Positions 1 to 6,441 of a stretch of DNA of 12,889 nucleotides are shown one piece after another (positions within the stretch are counted from its first letter, which is position 1; every line of letters starts with the position of its first letter). Under the pieces are notes generated by a model that worked only from the letters and a program-made list of their open reading frames with translations, searched no databases and was not told the DNA's origin. The position numbers and the translations under genes are program-made. The stretch covers positions 1-12,889 of the forward strand of contig JBDSLU010000184.1 in the NCBI GenBank assembly GCA_039916225.1, in the 5' to 3' direction. The stretch comes from JBDSLU01 sp039916225 (GTDB taxonomy: Bacteria; Acidobacteriota; Vicinamibacteria; Vicinamibacterales; Vicinamibacteraceae).

Positions 1-35
1 CGGCCGAGGTGCTCGTCCTGGTGAAGATCCACTAG
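1..35 (+). CDS. possible 3' end of an upstream gene (partial)
   Basis: In the frame starting at base 3, ten codons read AEVLVLVKIH and then a TAG at 33-35. The hydrophobic, beta-strand-like composition looks like a real C-terminus. It ends 11 nt before the next gene, which would suit a co-directional operon. Only ten residues are visible, so no family can be named. The frame starting at base 2 also stops nearby (41-43) and cannot be excluded. Confidence 0.25.
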   Translation, partial: AEVLVLVKIH

Positions 36-46
36 TGTCCTGATCG

Positions 47-1141
47 ATGCCGGCTGCTCCCGATCCCTTCATCGCGCGCCGCATGCGCGCGCAACGTCTC
101 TCTGCGCCGATGTCGGCCGATCCGGCCGCCGTCGTCGCCTGGTTCGGCGCCGTCCAAGCGCAGGACTACGCCGGCGCCAAGTGGGCCTTGACGCTCCGCG
201 CGCCGGCACTGACCGACGCGCAGCTGGATCGGGCGCTCGCCGACGGCACGATCATCCGCACCCACGGGCCGCGTCCGACGTGGCACTTCATCGCCCCAGC
301 CGACATCCGTTGGGTGCTGACAGCGGTGGCGCCGCGCGTGCAACTGCGCACGCGGACGATGTACCGGACCTACGAAGTGGATGCCCCGTTGCTGACGCGC
401 GTCCGCCGCGTCGTCGAGAAGGCGCTCGGCGGCAACCAGTTCGCGACGCGCGTCGCCATCGGCAAGGCGCTGGCCGCGAAGGGCATCGAGGCCTCGGGCA
501 TTCGTCTCGGGTTGATCATGTTCGTGCTGGAGCTGGACCAGGTGGTCTGCAGCGGCCCGCGCGCCGGCAAGCAGTTCACCTATGCGCTCTTCGACGAGCG
601 CGTCCGCGCTGCCGTGGTGCTCGGTCCCGAGGACGCGCGGACCGCGTTGGCAGCGCGCTACGCCGCCAGCCACGGGCCGGTGACGGTCAACGACTTCGTC
701 TGGTGGTCGGGGCTGACGGTCGGAGAAGCGCGCCGGGCCTTGGAGGCGGTGTCGCCGGCGCTACGCACCGAACAGCTCGGCGGCGACACCTACTGGTCGT
801 CGCCGACCGAGCCCAAGGCGACGAAGCGGGCGGTGCCACCCGTGCACCTGATGCCGAACTACGACGAGTACTTCATCGCCTACCGCGATCGCCGACCCAC
901 GGCGGCGCTGCTGCCGCCAAACGCGCCGGCCGATCCGATGGACAGCTTCGCGCACCTGCTGTGCGTCGAAGGCCGGTTCGGCGGGTTCTGGCGGCGGACG
1001 GTCGGCTCGCGGAAGGTGGCGGTGCAGCTCCTGCCCTACCGGGCCCTGAGTCGCGTCCACGTGGCCGCGGCCGAAGAGGCCGCCGAACGCTATGCCGCGT
1101 TCCTCGGCCTGCCGCTCGACTTCAGCGTGCGGCCGGCGTGA
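47..1141 (+). CDS. winged-helix DNA-binding domain protein, AlkZ/YcaQ-like (HTH_42 superfamily)
   Basis: A 364-residue protein resembling the winged-helix family that includes the DNA glycosylases AlkZ and YcaQ (AlkX), which remove alkylated or cross-linked bases. The sequence shows a family-typical N-terminal segment with a Q37-A38-Q39 motif, the position of the catalytic Q-phi-Q/D motif in AlkZ-type enzymes. A 'R-PTWHFIAP-DIRW' segment follows at about 76-89. The hallmark 'LMPNYDEYFIAYRDR' stretch is at about 268-282. The length is usual for the family. The ATG at 47 has no clear ribosome-binding site; an in-frame ATG at 83 (residue 13) is an alternative that still keeps the QAQ motif. The gene converges on the EVE/dut pair. 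Many relatives have no known substrate, so glycosylase activity is an inference from the motif. Confidence 0.85.
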   Translation: MPAAPDPFIARRMRAQRLSAPMSADPAAVVAWFGAVQAQDYAGAKWALTLRAPALTDAQLDRALADGTIIRTHGPRPTWHFIAPADIRWVLTAVAPRVQLRTRTMYRTYEVDAPLLTRVRRVVEKALGGNQFATRVAIGKALAAKGIEASGIRLGLIMFVLELDQVVCSGPRAGKQFTYALFDERVRAAVVLGPEDARTALAARYAASHGPVTVNDFVWWSGLTVGEARRALEAVSPALRTEQLGGDTYWSSPTEPKATKRAVPPVHLMPNYDEYFIAYRDRRPTAALLPPNAPADPMDSFAHLLCVEGRFGGFWRRTVGSRKVAVQLLPYRALSRVHVAAAEEAAERYAAFLGLPLDFSVRPA

Positions 1142-1144
1142 GCC

Positions 1145-1168
1145 GTCGGCGCGGACGTCCGCACCGGC
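1145..1168. terminator. candidate bidirectional hairpin between convergent genes
   Basis: A GC-rich inverted repeat fills the 46-nt gap between two convergent stop codons. Its core is a perfect 12-nt palindrome at 1151-1162 (GCGGACGTCCGC). The arms extend to 1145 and 1168 with one mismatch and one G-T pair. No T-tract follows on either side, so intrinsic termination is uncertain. Position is the main argument. Confidence 0.3.
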
Positions 1169-1187
1169 AAGGCCCAACGGTCGTCGG

Positions 1188-1658
1188 CTAACGGCGCTTC
1201 CGTCCGAGCCGGCAGACGGTCTCGTACTCGGCCTTGGTGACGGGCTGCACCGAAAGCCGGCTGCCCTTCTGGGTCACCACCATCTTCTCGAGGCCGGGCG
1301 CGGTCTTCAGGGTCTCGAGGGACACCACCGCCGGAAACCGCTCCACGAAGCCGATGTCGACCATGAACCAGGTCGGGTTGTCCTCGCGGCTGTCGGCGTC
1401 GAAGTAGTGATGCCCCTTCGTCCAGGCGGTCGCGTCCGGGTAGCCGGCTTTGACGATCGTGGCCAGCCCGGTCACGCCGGACGGCGTGGCGTTCGAGGCA
1501 TAGAACAGCACGCCGTCGCCCAACTGCATCTCGTCGCGCATGAAGTTACGCGCCTGGTAGTTGCGGACGCCCTCCCAGCTCGTCGTCGTGTCGCGTTCGA
1601 GCTTGTCGATCGTGTAGGCGTTCGGCTCGACTTTCATCAACCAGAACTTCTGGGCCAT
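1188..1658 (-). CDS. EVE domain-containing protein (THYN1-like)
   Basis: A 156-residue protein made almost entirely of one EVE domain, a PUA-like fold related to human thymocyte nuclear protein 1 that is associated with binding modified bases. Visible family features are the N-terminal 'FWLMKVEP' strand (5-12), 'WEGVRNYQARNFMRDEM' (28-44) containing the typical W-GVRN-QARN core, 'GDGVLFYAS' (48-56), and a 'GVTGLATIVK-GYPD' strand with following Pro/Asp (61-75). The ATG at 1658 is chosen because homologues begin with a short MA-Q/K lead directly before the first strand; the longer open frame upstream overlaps dut. It starts 11 nt after the dut stop, so the two are almost certainly one transcript. 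What it binds in this organism is unknown. Confidence 0.93.
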   Translation of the reverse strand: MAQKFWLMKVEPNAYTIDKLERDTTTSWEGVRNYQARNFMRDEMQLGDGVLFYASNATPSGVTGLATIVKAGYPDATAWTKGHHYFDADSREDNPTWFMVDIGFVERFPAVVSLETLKTAPGLEKMVVTQKGSRLSVQPVTKAEYETVCRLGRKRR

Positions 1659-1669
1659 GGCTGTGTTCT

Positions 1670-2098
1670 CTAGGCTCCCGTGGATCCGAACCCGCCGACG
1701 CCGCGTGCGGTCGCCGACAGGTCGTCGACTTCGACCACGCGGATCTCCAGGCGCTGCTTCACGACGAGCTGCGCGACCCGCGCGCCCGGCGTGACCTCGA
1801 ACGGCGCCGGGCCGTGGTTGATCAGGATGACGCCGACTTCGCCGCGGTAGCCCTCGTCGATCGTCCCCGGGGCGTTGAGCACGGTGACGCCGTATCGCGC
1901 CGCCAGGCCGCTCCGCGGCCGCACCTGGGCCTCCGTTCCGGGCGGCAGCTCGATCGTGATACCGGTCGGGACGACGGCCCACGCGCCGGGAGCGATCGTC
2001 AGGGCCGACGCTGCATGAAGGTCGAGGCCGGCATCGCCAGGATGGGCGGCCGAGGGGAGAACGGCGTCTGGGGACAGGCGCCTGATACGGAGATCCAT
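1670..2098 (-). CDS. dut: deoxyuridine 5'-triphosphate nucleotidohydrolase (dUTPase)
   Basis: A 142-residue trimeric-type dUTPase. It hydrolyses dUTP to dUMP and diphosphate, keeping uracil out of DNA and supplying dUMP for thymidylate synthesis. All five family motifs are present in order: PGDAGLDLHA (20-29), RPRSGLAARYGV (61-72), LNAPGTIDEGYRGEV (74-88, with the catalytic Asp in TIDEGYRG), a motif 4 RVAQLVV (107-113), and the C-terminal P-loop-like RGVGGFGSTG (132-141). The length is typical. ATG 2098 is the first Met before the conserved core. It is the first gene of a dut-EVE unit and diverges from the ankyrin gene across 93 bp. Nothing appears broken. Confidence 0.97.
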   Translation of the reverse strand: MDLRIRRLSPDAVLPSAAHPGDAGLDLHAASALTIAPGAWAVVPTGITIELPPGTEAQVRPRSGLAARYGVTVLNAPGTIDEGYRGEVGVILINHGPAPFEVTPGARVAQLVVKQRLEIRVVEVDDLSATARGVGGFGSTGA

Positions 2099-2151
2099 CG
2101 CCTGCTAGTGTCCGTTCTCAGCCCGCCGCGCACAAGCCGCACCTGATGACG

Positions 2152-2157
2152 TAGAAT
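2152..2157 (+). promoter_or_regulatory. possible -10 element upstream of the ankyrin gene
   Basis: TAGAAT lies 34 nt before the ATG at 2192, in the only AT-richer spot of the dut/ankyrin divergent gap. Four of six bases match TATAAT. No convincing -35 hexamer is visible at the usual distance, so this is tentative. Confidence 0.22.
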
Positions 2158-2191
2158 CCCGCGTCCAGGTCCGGGCGGTCTGCACGCCACC

Positions 2192-3364
2192 ATGTCGGCT
2201 CCCCTCTCCCCGTTCGACGACGCGCTCGCGGCCCTTCATGCCGGCGAGATCGCACGCCTCCGGGGCCTGATCGCCGAAGAGCCGCTGCTGCTCCACCTGC
2301 GCGCCGAGGCCAAGCCGCCGCTCGGGTACTTCTCGGGCGCCACGCTGCTCAATCACGTCGCCGGCAACCCAGGCTGGAACGAGCTGCGCGGCTTCGGCGC
2401 CGCCACCGTGGCCATCGCCGGTGCGCTGCTCGATGCCGGGGCCGAAGCCGATGCCCGGACGCTCGGGCCGCCGGCGTCGACCACGATGGGCCTGGTGATC
2501 ACCAGCCGTCAGGCGAGCGACGCCAACCTGTCGGCGTCCCTGATCGACGTGCTGCGAGCGCACGGCGCGGCCCTCGACGTGTCGACGCCTGGCGTCCTCG
2601 ACGCGCCGCTCAGCAACCACGCGCCGCGGGCGGCCCAGGCGATGATCGCGCTCGGCGCCAAAATCGACCTGTGCGCAGCCGCCGCCCTCGGCGACCTTTC
2701 GCGCGTAGGCGCCGCCTTCGACGATCGGGGCCGGTTGCGCGAGGAGGTCCGACGGCAGGGCCGCGAACTGACCGCGCGCGAGGCGATCGGCCTGGCGCTG
2801 CTGTTCGCTTACGTGAACCAGCAGCCGCAGGTGGTCGACGCGCTGCTCGAGCGCGATGGCGACTGGAACATGACCGGCGTGTTGAACGGGACCGCCCTGC
2901 ACCGCGCGGCGGGAGCCGGCGATCTCGACATGGTGCAGCGGCTGGTGGCGCTCGGCGCCGACGCGTCGGACCGCACCAACCCGTTCACCTCGACACCCTT
3001 CGGCTGGGCGGTGCACAACCGGCAGGAAACGGTGGCGGCGTGGTTCCGGGCCAGCGGCCACGTCGATCTGCACGACGCGGTCTCGCACGACCTGGCGGCC
3101 GAGATCGAGGCGCGCCTGCGCGAGGATCCGGACGAGGTGAACCGGCGCCGCGACCACTGGAACATCCCGGCCGGCACGCCGCTCCACTGGGCGGCGGCGC
3201 GCAACCTGCCATTCGTGGCGCGGGTGCTGCTGGCGAACGGCGCCCTCGCCAACCTGCCGGACGGACGCGGGCGGACGCCGCTCGATCATGCCGCCGAGCG
3301 GAACGCGACCGCGGTGTCCGCGATCCTCGTCCAGCACGGCGGCCGCCGATCCAGCCCGAGTTGA
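2192..3364 (+). CDS. ankyrin repeat protein
   Basis: A 390-residue soluble protein without signal peptide or membrane segment. Ankyrin-type helical pairs are recognisable throughout. The best are GTALHRAAGAGDLDMVQRLV-ALGAD (about 233-257), STPFGWAVHNRQETVAAWF (267-285) and TPLHWAAARNLPFVARVLLANGA-ANLPDGRGRTPLDHAAERN (329-371). Earlier, more diverged repeats occupy about 70-170 (for example 'AIAGALLDAGAEADAR' and 'AMIALGAKIDLCAAAALGDLSRV'). Ankyrin repeats are protein-protein interaction modules; no catalytic domain is visible, so the partner and role are unknown. The ATG has only a weak purine stretch upstream. The gene stands alone on its strand, between divergent dut and the convergent stress-protein unit. 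Confidence 0.9.
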   Translation: MSAPLSPFDDALAALHAGEIARLRGLIAEEPLLLHLRAEAKPPLGYFSGATLLNHVAGNPGWNELRGFGAATVAIAGALLDAGAEADARTLGPPASTTMGLVITSRQASDANLSASLIDVLRAHGAALDVSTPGVLDAPLSNHAPRAAQAMIALGAKIDLCAAAALGDLSRVGAAFDDRGRLREEVRRQGRELTAREAIGLALLFAYVNQQPQVVDALLERDGDWNMTGVLNGTALHRAAGAGDLDMVQRLVALGADASDRTNPFTSTPFGWAVHNRQETVAAWFRASGHVDLHDAVSHDLAAEIEARLREDPDEVNRRRDHWNIPAGTPLHWAAARNLPFVARVLLANGALANLPDGRGRTPLDHAAERNATAVSAILVQHGGRRSSPS

Positions 3365-3369
3365 ACGGG

Positions 3370-3401
3370 CCGGCCTGACCGATCCGGATCGGCCTGGCCG
3401 G
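3370..3401. terminator. candidate bidirectional terminator (inverted repeat)
   Basis: A 32-nt near-perfect inverted repeat centred on the 14-nt palindrome CCGATCCGGATCGG, with arms CCGGCC/GGCCGG outside two mismatched positions. It starts 5 nt after the ankyrin stop and ends 15 nt before the stop of the convergent miniprotein gene, where a shared terminator would be expected. There is no flanking T-tract, so a protein-binding palindrome is also possible. Confidence 0.4.
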
Positions 3402-3416
3402 GTGTCACCGCCGCGG

Positions 3417-3506
3417 CTACGAGCCGCAGGCGGCGTGGCCGACGATGTACCAGATGGCGATCACGCTCAGCGGCACGCCGAGCAGCCAGGCAGCGATGTA
3501 GCGCAT
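3417..3506 (-). CDS. 29-residue single-span membrane miniprotein
   Basis: A short open frame begins with ATG at 3506 and ends with TAG at 3417-3419. It reads MRYIAAWLLGVPLSVIAIWY and then IVGHAACGS. One strongly hydrophobic helix (residues 4-23) with a single N-terminal Arg gives a typical bacterial small membrane protein. The ATG is preceded by a purine run (GTAGAGAACGCC) able to act as a weak ribosome-binding site. It starts 9 nt after the stop of the general-stress-like gene, so both are probably on one transcript. I recognise the style of small uncharacterised membrane proteins but no named family. The coding call rests on hydrophobicity, spacing and tidy start/stop. Confidence 0.6.
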   Translation of the reverse strand: MRYIAAWLLGVPLSVIAIWYIVGHAACGS

Positions 3507-3515
3507 GGGCGTTCT

Positions 3516-4088
3516 CTACCGGCGAACGCCGGTGCCTCCGTAGGTTTCGAAGTCTTGTTCGAGCGCGGCGGCGTGCGCGTCATCACGTGCGTGAGCGCCG
3601 ACCACGATGCCGCCCTCTTTCAGGCCCTTCTCGTAGACCATGGCGCGATCCTCGGGGATTCCCGCGCCGACCAGCGCCCCGATGATCCCGCCGGTGGCGG
3701 CACCCGCCCCGGCTCCGGCCAGCGCCGCCGCGATGGGACCGGCGATGACCAGGCCGACGCCTGGCACCACGATGGACGCGCCGACCGCGAAGATCGCCGC
3801 CAGCGCGGCGCCAACGCCGCCGCCGATGGCGCCGCCGGTGGCCAGCCCCGTGGCCGCCTTGTTGCCTTCTTCGACCTTCAGGGTGGTGCCCCCCGCTTCG
3901 ACGTAGCGATCGCGCGTCACGTCGGACATCACGACGTCGATGTCCTCGGCGGCGTAGCCGTGCGTGCCTCGGAGCTCTTCGTAGGCGCGGTTGGCCGATT
4001 CGGGCGTGTTGTACAGCCCGGTGACGTAGGTCGAACGCGGGTCCGCCGCGGGGGCGCCGACGGCACCGGTTTGCTTGGGTTGGGTCAT
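3516..4088 (-). CDS. general stress protein 17M-like (YflT domain) with Gly/Ala-rich hydrophobic centre
   Basis: A 190-residue protein. Residues about 20-62 (YVTGLYNTPESANRAYEEL, then YAAEDIDVVMSD) match the YflT / general stress protein 17M domain: a beta-alpha-beta unit in which a helix follows 'T-ESANRAYEEL'. Residues about 78-146 are extremely Gly/Ala-rich and hydrophobic, with two or three GxxxG-dense segments resembling glycine-zipper membrane-associating helices. The C-terminus (147-184: DRAMVYEKGLKEGGIVVGAH, then ALEQDFETYGG) returns to a soluble alpha/beta pattern in which such proteins carry a 'GG-V-V-A' strand. ATG 4088 is chosen over an upstream ATG at 4181 because it follows AAGGAG (4101-4106) and further GAGA purines, and homologues start near here. 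It diverges from the AI-2E gene and leads the miniprotein. Biochemical function is unknown; a stress role is by homology. Confidence 0.82.
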   Translation of the reverse strand: MTQPKQTGAVGAPAADPRSTYVTGLYNTPESANRAYEELRGTHGYAAEDIDVVMSDVTRDRYVEAGGTTLKVEEGNKAATGLATGGAIGGGVGAALAAIFAVGASIVVPGVGLVIAGPIAAALAGAGAGAATGGIIGALVGAGIPEDRAMVYEKGLKEGGIVVGAHARDDAHAAALEQDFETYGGTGVRR

Positions 4089-4100
4089 CTCGTTCTCTCT

Positions 4101-4106
4101 CTCCTT
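4101..4106 (-). promoter_or_regulatory. ribosome-binding site setting the 4088 start
   Basis: AAGGAG on the minus strand, followed by GAGAGAGAA, ends 12 nt before ATG 4088. It supports this start over the in-frame ATG at 4181. Confidence 0.55.
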
Positions 4107-4123
4107 GCCGGGGCGTGCAAACG

Positions 4124-4142
4124 CTGTCTCGATTCCCGACAG
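4124..4142. repeat. short inverted repeat in the divergent promoter region
   Basis: CTGTC (4124-4128) and GACAG (4138-4142) form a dyad with a 9-nt spacer. A further CTGTC lies at 4157-4161. All sit in the 125-bp region between the divergent stress-protein and AI-2E genes. It could be an operator, but five-base arms occur by chance often in such sequence. Confidence 0.2.
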
Positions 4143-4203
4143 AACCTCCTGCCGGGCTGTCGCACGGTTTGAAAGGAGCAAGATCGTTGCCGGAACGGAA
4201 AGC

Positions 4204-4207
4204 GGAG
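4204..4207 (+). promoter_or_regulatory. ribosome-binding site setting a GTG start
   Basis: GGAG lies 6 nt before the GTG at 4214. The alternative in-frame ATG at 4232 has no comparable site, so the GTG is preferred. Confidence 0.5.
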
Positions 4208-4213
4208 TGATTC

Positions 4214-5440
4214 GTGCAGAGCGTCCCGAGCATGACGCTCGACCCCGACGTGCAAGCCCTACCGACCATCACCAGCATGGGCGACGACACGCTCGAGGCC
4301 GGCGACAGCGACGATGCGCGCCGGGGCCGCCGCGATCAGCCGGTCTACGTCCACATGCCGGTGGACGTGCGGAGCGTGGCGCTCTCGATCATCGCGTTCG
4401 GGGTGATCGTGGCGATGCTCCAGCTCGCCCAGGAAGTAATCATCCCCTTCGTGGTCAGCGGCCTGTTGTTCTACGCGCTCGACCCGATCGTCGACTGGAT
4501 GCAACGCTGGCGGATGCCCCGGGCGATTGGCGCCGCCCTCGTCCTGCTCCTGTCGCTCGGCGGGGTCGGGGTCGGCGCCTACGCGATCTCCGACGACGTG
4601 ATGGCCGTCGTCAATCAGCTTCCCGAAGGCGTCCGCAAACTGCGCACCGAGCTGCGCCGGCCATCACCCCAACCGACCACGCTCGACTCCGTGCAGCGGA
4701 CGGCGCAAGAGCTCGACCGTGCCGCAGCCGACGTCTCGTCCCCAGCCAGCACGCCCCGAGGCGTCACGCGGGTCCAGATCGAGGAGCCGCCATTCCGCGC
4801 CTCCAGCTACCTCTGGTATGGCTCGATGGGCGCCTTGGCCATCACCGGCCAAGCGGTGATGGTGGCGTTCCTCACCTACTTCCTGCTGGTGGCCAACGAC
4901 CTGTTCAAGCGCAAGCTGGTGAAGAACGTCGGCTCGACCCTGGCCAAGAAGAAGGTGACGGTGCAGATCCTCGACGAGATCAGCACCCAGATCGAGCGCT
5001 TCCTGCTGGTGCAGATGGCGACCAGCGCGATCGTCGGGATCGTGACGGCCCTGGCGCTGTGGGCACTCGGGCTGGAGCAGCCGGTGGTGTGGGGCGTGGC
5101 CGCGGGGGTGCTCAACACCATCCCGTACTTCGGCCCGATCATCGTCACCGCCGGCCTGGGCATCGTCGGCTTCCTGCAGTTCGGGACCATCGAGATGACG
5201 CTGGCCGTAGCCAGCGTGGCGCTCGTCATCACCTCGCTCGAGGGGTGGCTGCTGACGCCGATCCTGCTCGGCCGCGTCGGCAGCCTCAATCACATCGCAA
5301 TCTTCGCCAGCCTGTTGTTCTGGAGCTGGATGTGGGGCGTCTGGGGCATGCTCCTCGCGGTGCCGATGCTGATGGCCACCAAGGCCGTCTGCGATCACAT
5401 CGAAGAGCTGCAGCCGCTCGCCGACTTCCTCGGCGAATAG
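4214..5440 (+). CDS. AI-2E/PerM family transporter (UPF0118)
   Basis: A 408-residue integral membrane protein of the AI-2E/PerM family, whose members act as exporters or secondary transporters; the substrate cannot be told from sequence. An acidic/polar cytoplasmic N-terminus (1-50) precedes membrane spans at about 52-72, 75-93 and 103-123. A long polar loop (about 125-200) is next, then spans at about 207-227, 265-287, 291-320, 327-350 and 360-390. Family signatures are 'LNTIPYFGPIIV' (300-311), 'EGWLLTPILLGRVGSLNHIA' (343-362) and the C-terminal 'WGMLLAVPMLMATK-VCDHIEEL'. The GTG start is supported by GGAG 6 nt upstream. It diverges from the stress gene and ends 3 nt before the stop of the convergent YjbR-like gene. 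Confidence 0.92.
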   Translation: MQSVPSMTLDPDVQALPTITSMGDDTLEAGDSDDARRGRRDQPVYVHMPVDVRSVALSIIAFGVIVAMLQLAQEVIIPFVVSGLLFYALDPIVDWMQRWRMPRAIGAALVLLLSLGGVGVGAYAISDDVMAVVNQLPEGVRKLRTELRRPSPQPTTLDSVQRTAQELDRAAADVSSPASTPRGVTRVQIEEPPFRASSYLWYGSMGALAITGQAVMVAFLTYFLLVANDLFKRKLVKNVGSTLAKKKVTVQILDEISTQIERFLLVQMATSAIVGIVTALALWALGLEQPVVWGVAAGVLNTIPYFGPIIVTAGLGIVGFLQFGTIEMTLAVASVALVITSLEGWLLTPILLGRVGSLNHIAIFASLLFWSWMWGVWGMLLAVPMLMATKAVCDHIEELQPLADFLGE

Positions 5441-5443
5441 CGC

Positions 5444-5791
5444 TCAGGCGGACCGCTTCGGCTTCCTGGCCTTCGGTGGCGTCGCCGCCATTACCGCCTC
5501 CCACGCCAGCCGCGCCGCGCCGCGCACCGCCCGCTTGTCGGCGGTCGCCAGCTTCACGTTGGTGCAGCCCTGGCGGCCCCAGGCCCCCGCCGACGGCTCG
5601 AACGTCTTCGGGGATTCGCGCAGCCACACCGCCTGCTCCTCTGGCGTGAGCTTCAGCATCCCGTAGCGATCCTCCGAGTGCAGGCTGGCGAAGATCCGGC
5701 CGTTGGCGCGGAAGTCCGGGTGGTTCATGTGCGAGCCCTCGGCGGCTCCGTCGAGCGCCAGCACGATGTCGCGGAAGTCGTCAGGAGTCAT
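5444..5791 (-). CDS. MmcQ/YjbR family protein
   Basis: A 115-residue CyaY-like-fold protein of the MmcQ/YjbR family, often annotated as DNA-binding though the function is poorly established. Family features are 'FRDIVLALDGAAEGSH' (6-21), 'HPDFRANGRIFASL' (24-37), 'MLKLTPEEQ' (45-53) and 'AWGRQGCTNVKL' (70-81). It ends in a basic tail (PPKARKPKRSA) that would suit nucleic-acid contact. The start is fixed by GAGGAG 8 nt upstream; that site overlaps the stop codon of the preceding DinB gene, so the two are co-transcribed and probably translationally coupled. Confidence 0.9.
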   Translation of the reverse strand: MTPDDFRDIVLALDGAAEGSHMNHPDFRANGRIFASLHSEDRYGMLKLTPEEQAVWLRESPKTFEPSAGAWGRQGCTNVKLATADKRAVRGAARLAWEAVMAATPPKARKPKRSA

Positions 5792-5799
5792 CGCCTCAG

Positions 5800-5805
5800 C
5801 TCCTC
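5800..5805 (-). promoter_or_regulatory. ribosome-binding site overlapping the DinB stop codon
   Basis: On the minus strand, TGAGGAG combines the DinB TGA stop with the GAGGAG site of the next gene, 8 nt before its ATG. The arrangement suggests translational coupling. Confidence 0.6.
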
Positions 5806-6373
5806 AGCGACGCGCGGCGGCGTCGACGGTCGTGGTCGGATCGGCGCCATCCCACGTGGCGTCGGCGGTCGGCCCATAGGTCGGCGGCACGCGGCGATCG
5901 AGCAGCCGCAGGCAGACCGAGAGCTGCGTGCGGTGGTGCGCCGTGTGGAGGATCCGCCGCCACACGATCCAGATCCGCTCGCGCTCGACGTCGAAGAACG
6001 GCACCCGCGTCAGCCACCACGGGTCGGCCTGCGCGGCCAGGAACGACAGACGCGGCAGCGCCAGCCCGGACAGGCGGGCGATGGCAGCCTCGACGCCAAG
6101 CGGCGCCGGCAGGACGTCGGCGGCCGGCGGCTCCGGTGATCCGAGGAACTCGCCGAAGAAGCGCCGCTCGGAAAGCAGCTGGTGCTTCAGGATGTCGCTG
6201 ACGGTGCTGGAACGCGGATGCGGCCGGAACGGCAGGTCGGCGTCGGTGAACCCGCGCCACACCGCGGCAACCTTGTTGGTCTCGCTGGCGTACGTGTCGA
6301 GCACGTGCTGCAGCGCCGGCGCCGCCGCTCGCGGGATGCGCTCGTCAGGAATGGTGATGTCGGGATAGTGCAT
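5804..6373 (-). CDS. DinB family protein (DinB/YfiT-like putative metalloenzyme)
   Basis: A 189-residue four-helix-bundle protein of the DinB/YfiT superfamily, which includes metal-dependent thiol S-transferases and damage-inducible proteins. The expected histidine triad is visible: His64 in 'SDILKHQLLSERRFFGEF' (helix 2), and His143 with His147 in 'RRILHTAHHRTQLSVCLR' (an HxxxH on the last core helix). The length is normal. ATG 6373 (MHYPDI) is preferred over an upstream frame extension because that extension would run into the divergent gene's leader. It is the first gene of a pair with the YjbR-like gene, 12 nt apart. The substrate is unknown. Confidence 0.88.
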   Translation of the reverse strand: MHYPDITIPDERIPRAAAPALQHVLDTYASETNKVAAVWRGFTDADLPFRPHPRSSTVSDILKHQLLSERRFFGEFLGSPEPPAADVLPAPLGVEAAIARLSGLALPRLSFLAAQADPWWLTRVPFFDVERERIWIVWRRILHTAHHRTQLSVCLRLLDRRVPPTYGPTADATWDGADPTTTVDAAARR

Positions 6374-6428
6374 GGGGCATCCGCACTGGCTGTAGGCTAT
6401 CGCACGTGGCCCGTCCTCGACCGGCCGC

Positions 6429-6435
6429 GAGGAGG
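6429..6435 (+). promoter_or_regulatory. strong ribosome-binding site deciding a GTG start
   Basis: GAGGAGG sits 6 nt before the GTG at 6442. An in-frame ATG at 6436 lies directly against it, too close to be used, and a GTG at 6406 has no site. Confidence 0.65.
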
Positions 6436-6441
6436 ATGCCG

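Noticed and set aside
24..40. GATCCACTAGT resembling a cloning-vector polylinker
   Set aside because: Only 11 bases match and the sequence does not continue as vector. CTAGTGTCC recurs at 2105-2113 in clearly native DNA, so chance or a genomic word is more likely.
32..40. Shared 9-mer CTAGTGTCC at 32-40 and 2105-2113 as a regulatory motif
   Set aside because: Two copies of nine bases in 12.9 kb, in different contexts and orientations relative to genes, are not enough evidence.
2105..3337. A 410-codon minus-strand open frame opposite the ankyrin gene
   Set aside because: The + strand protein has clear ankyrin motifs. The antisense translation has none and is Arg/Gly/Val-biased.
3516..4181. 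Longer start (ATG 4181) for the general-stress-like protein
   Set aside because: The extra 31 residues show no family similarity and would remove most of the divergent promoter space. ATG 4088 has AAGGAG upstream.
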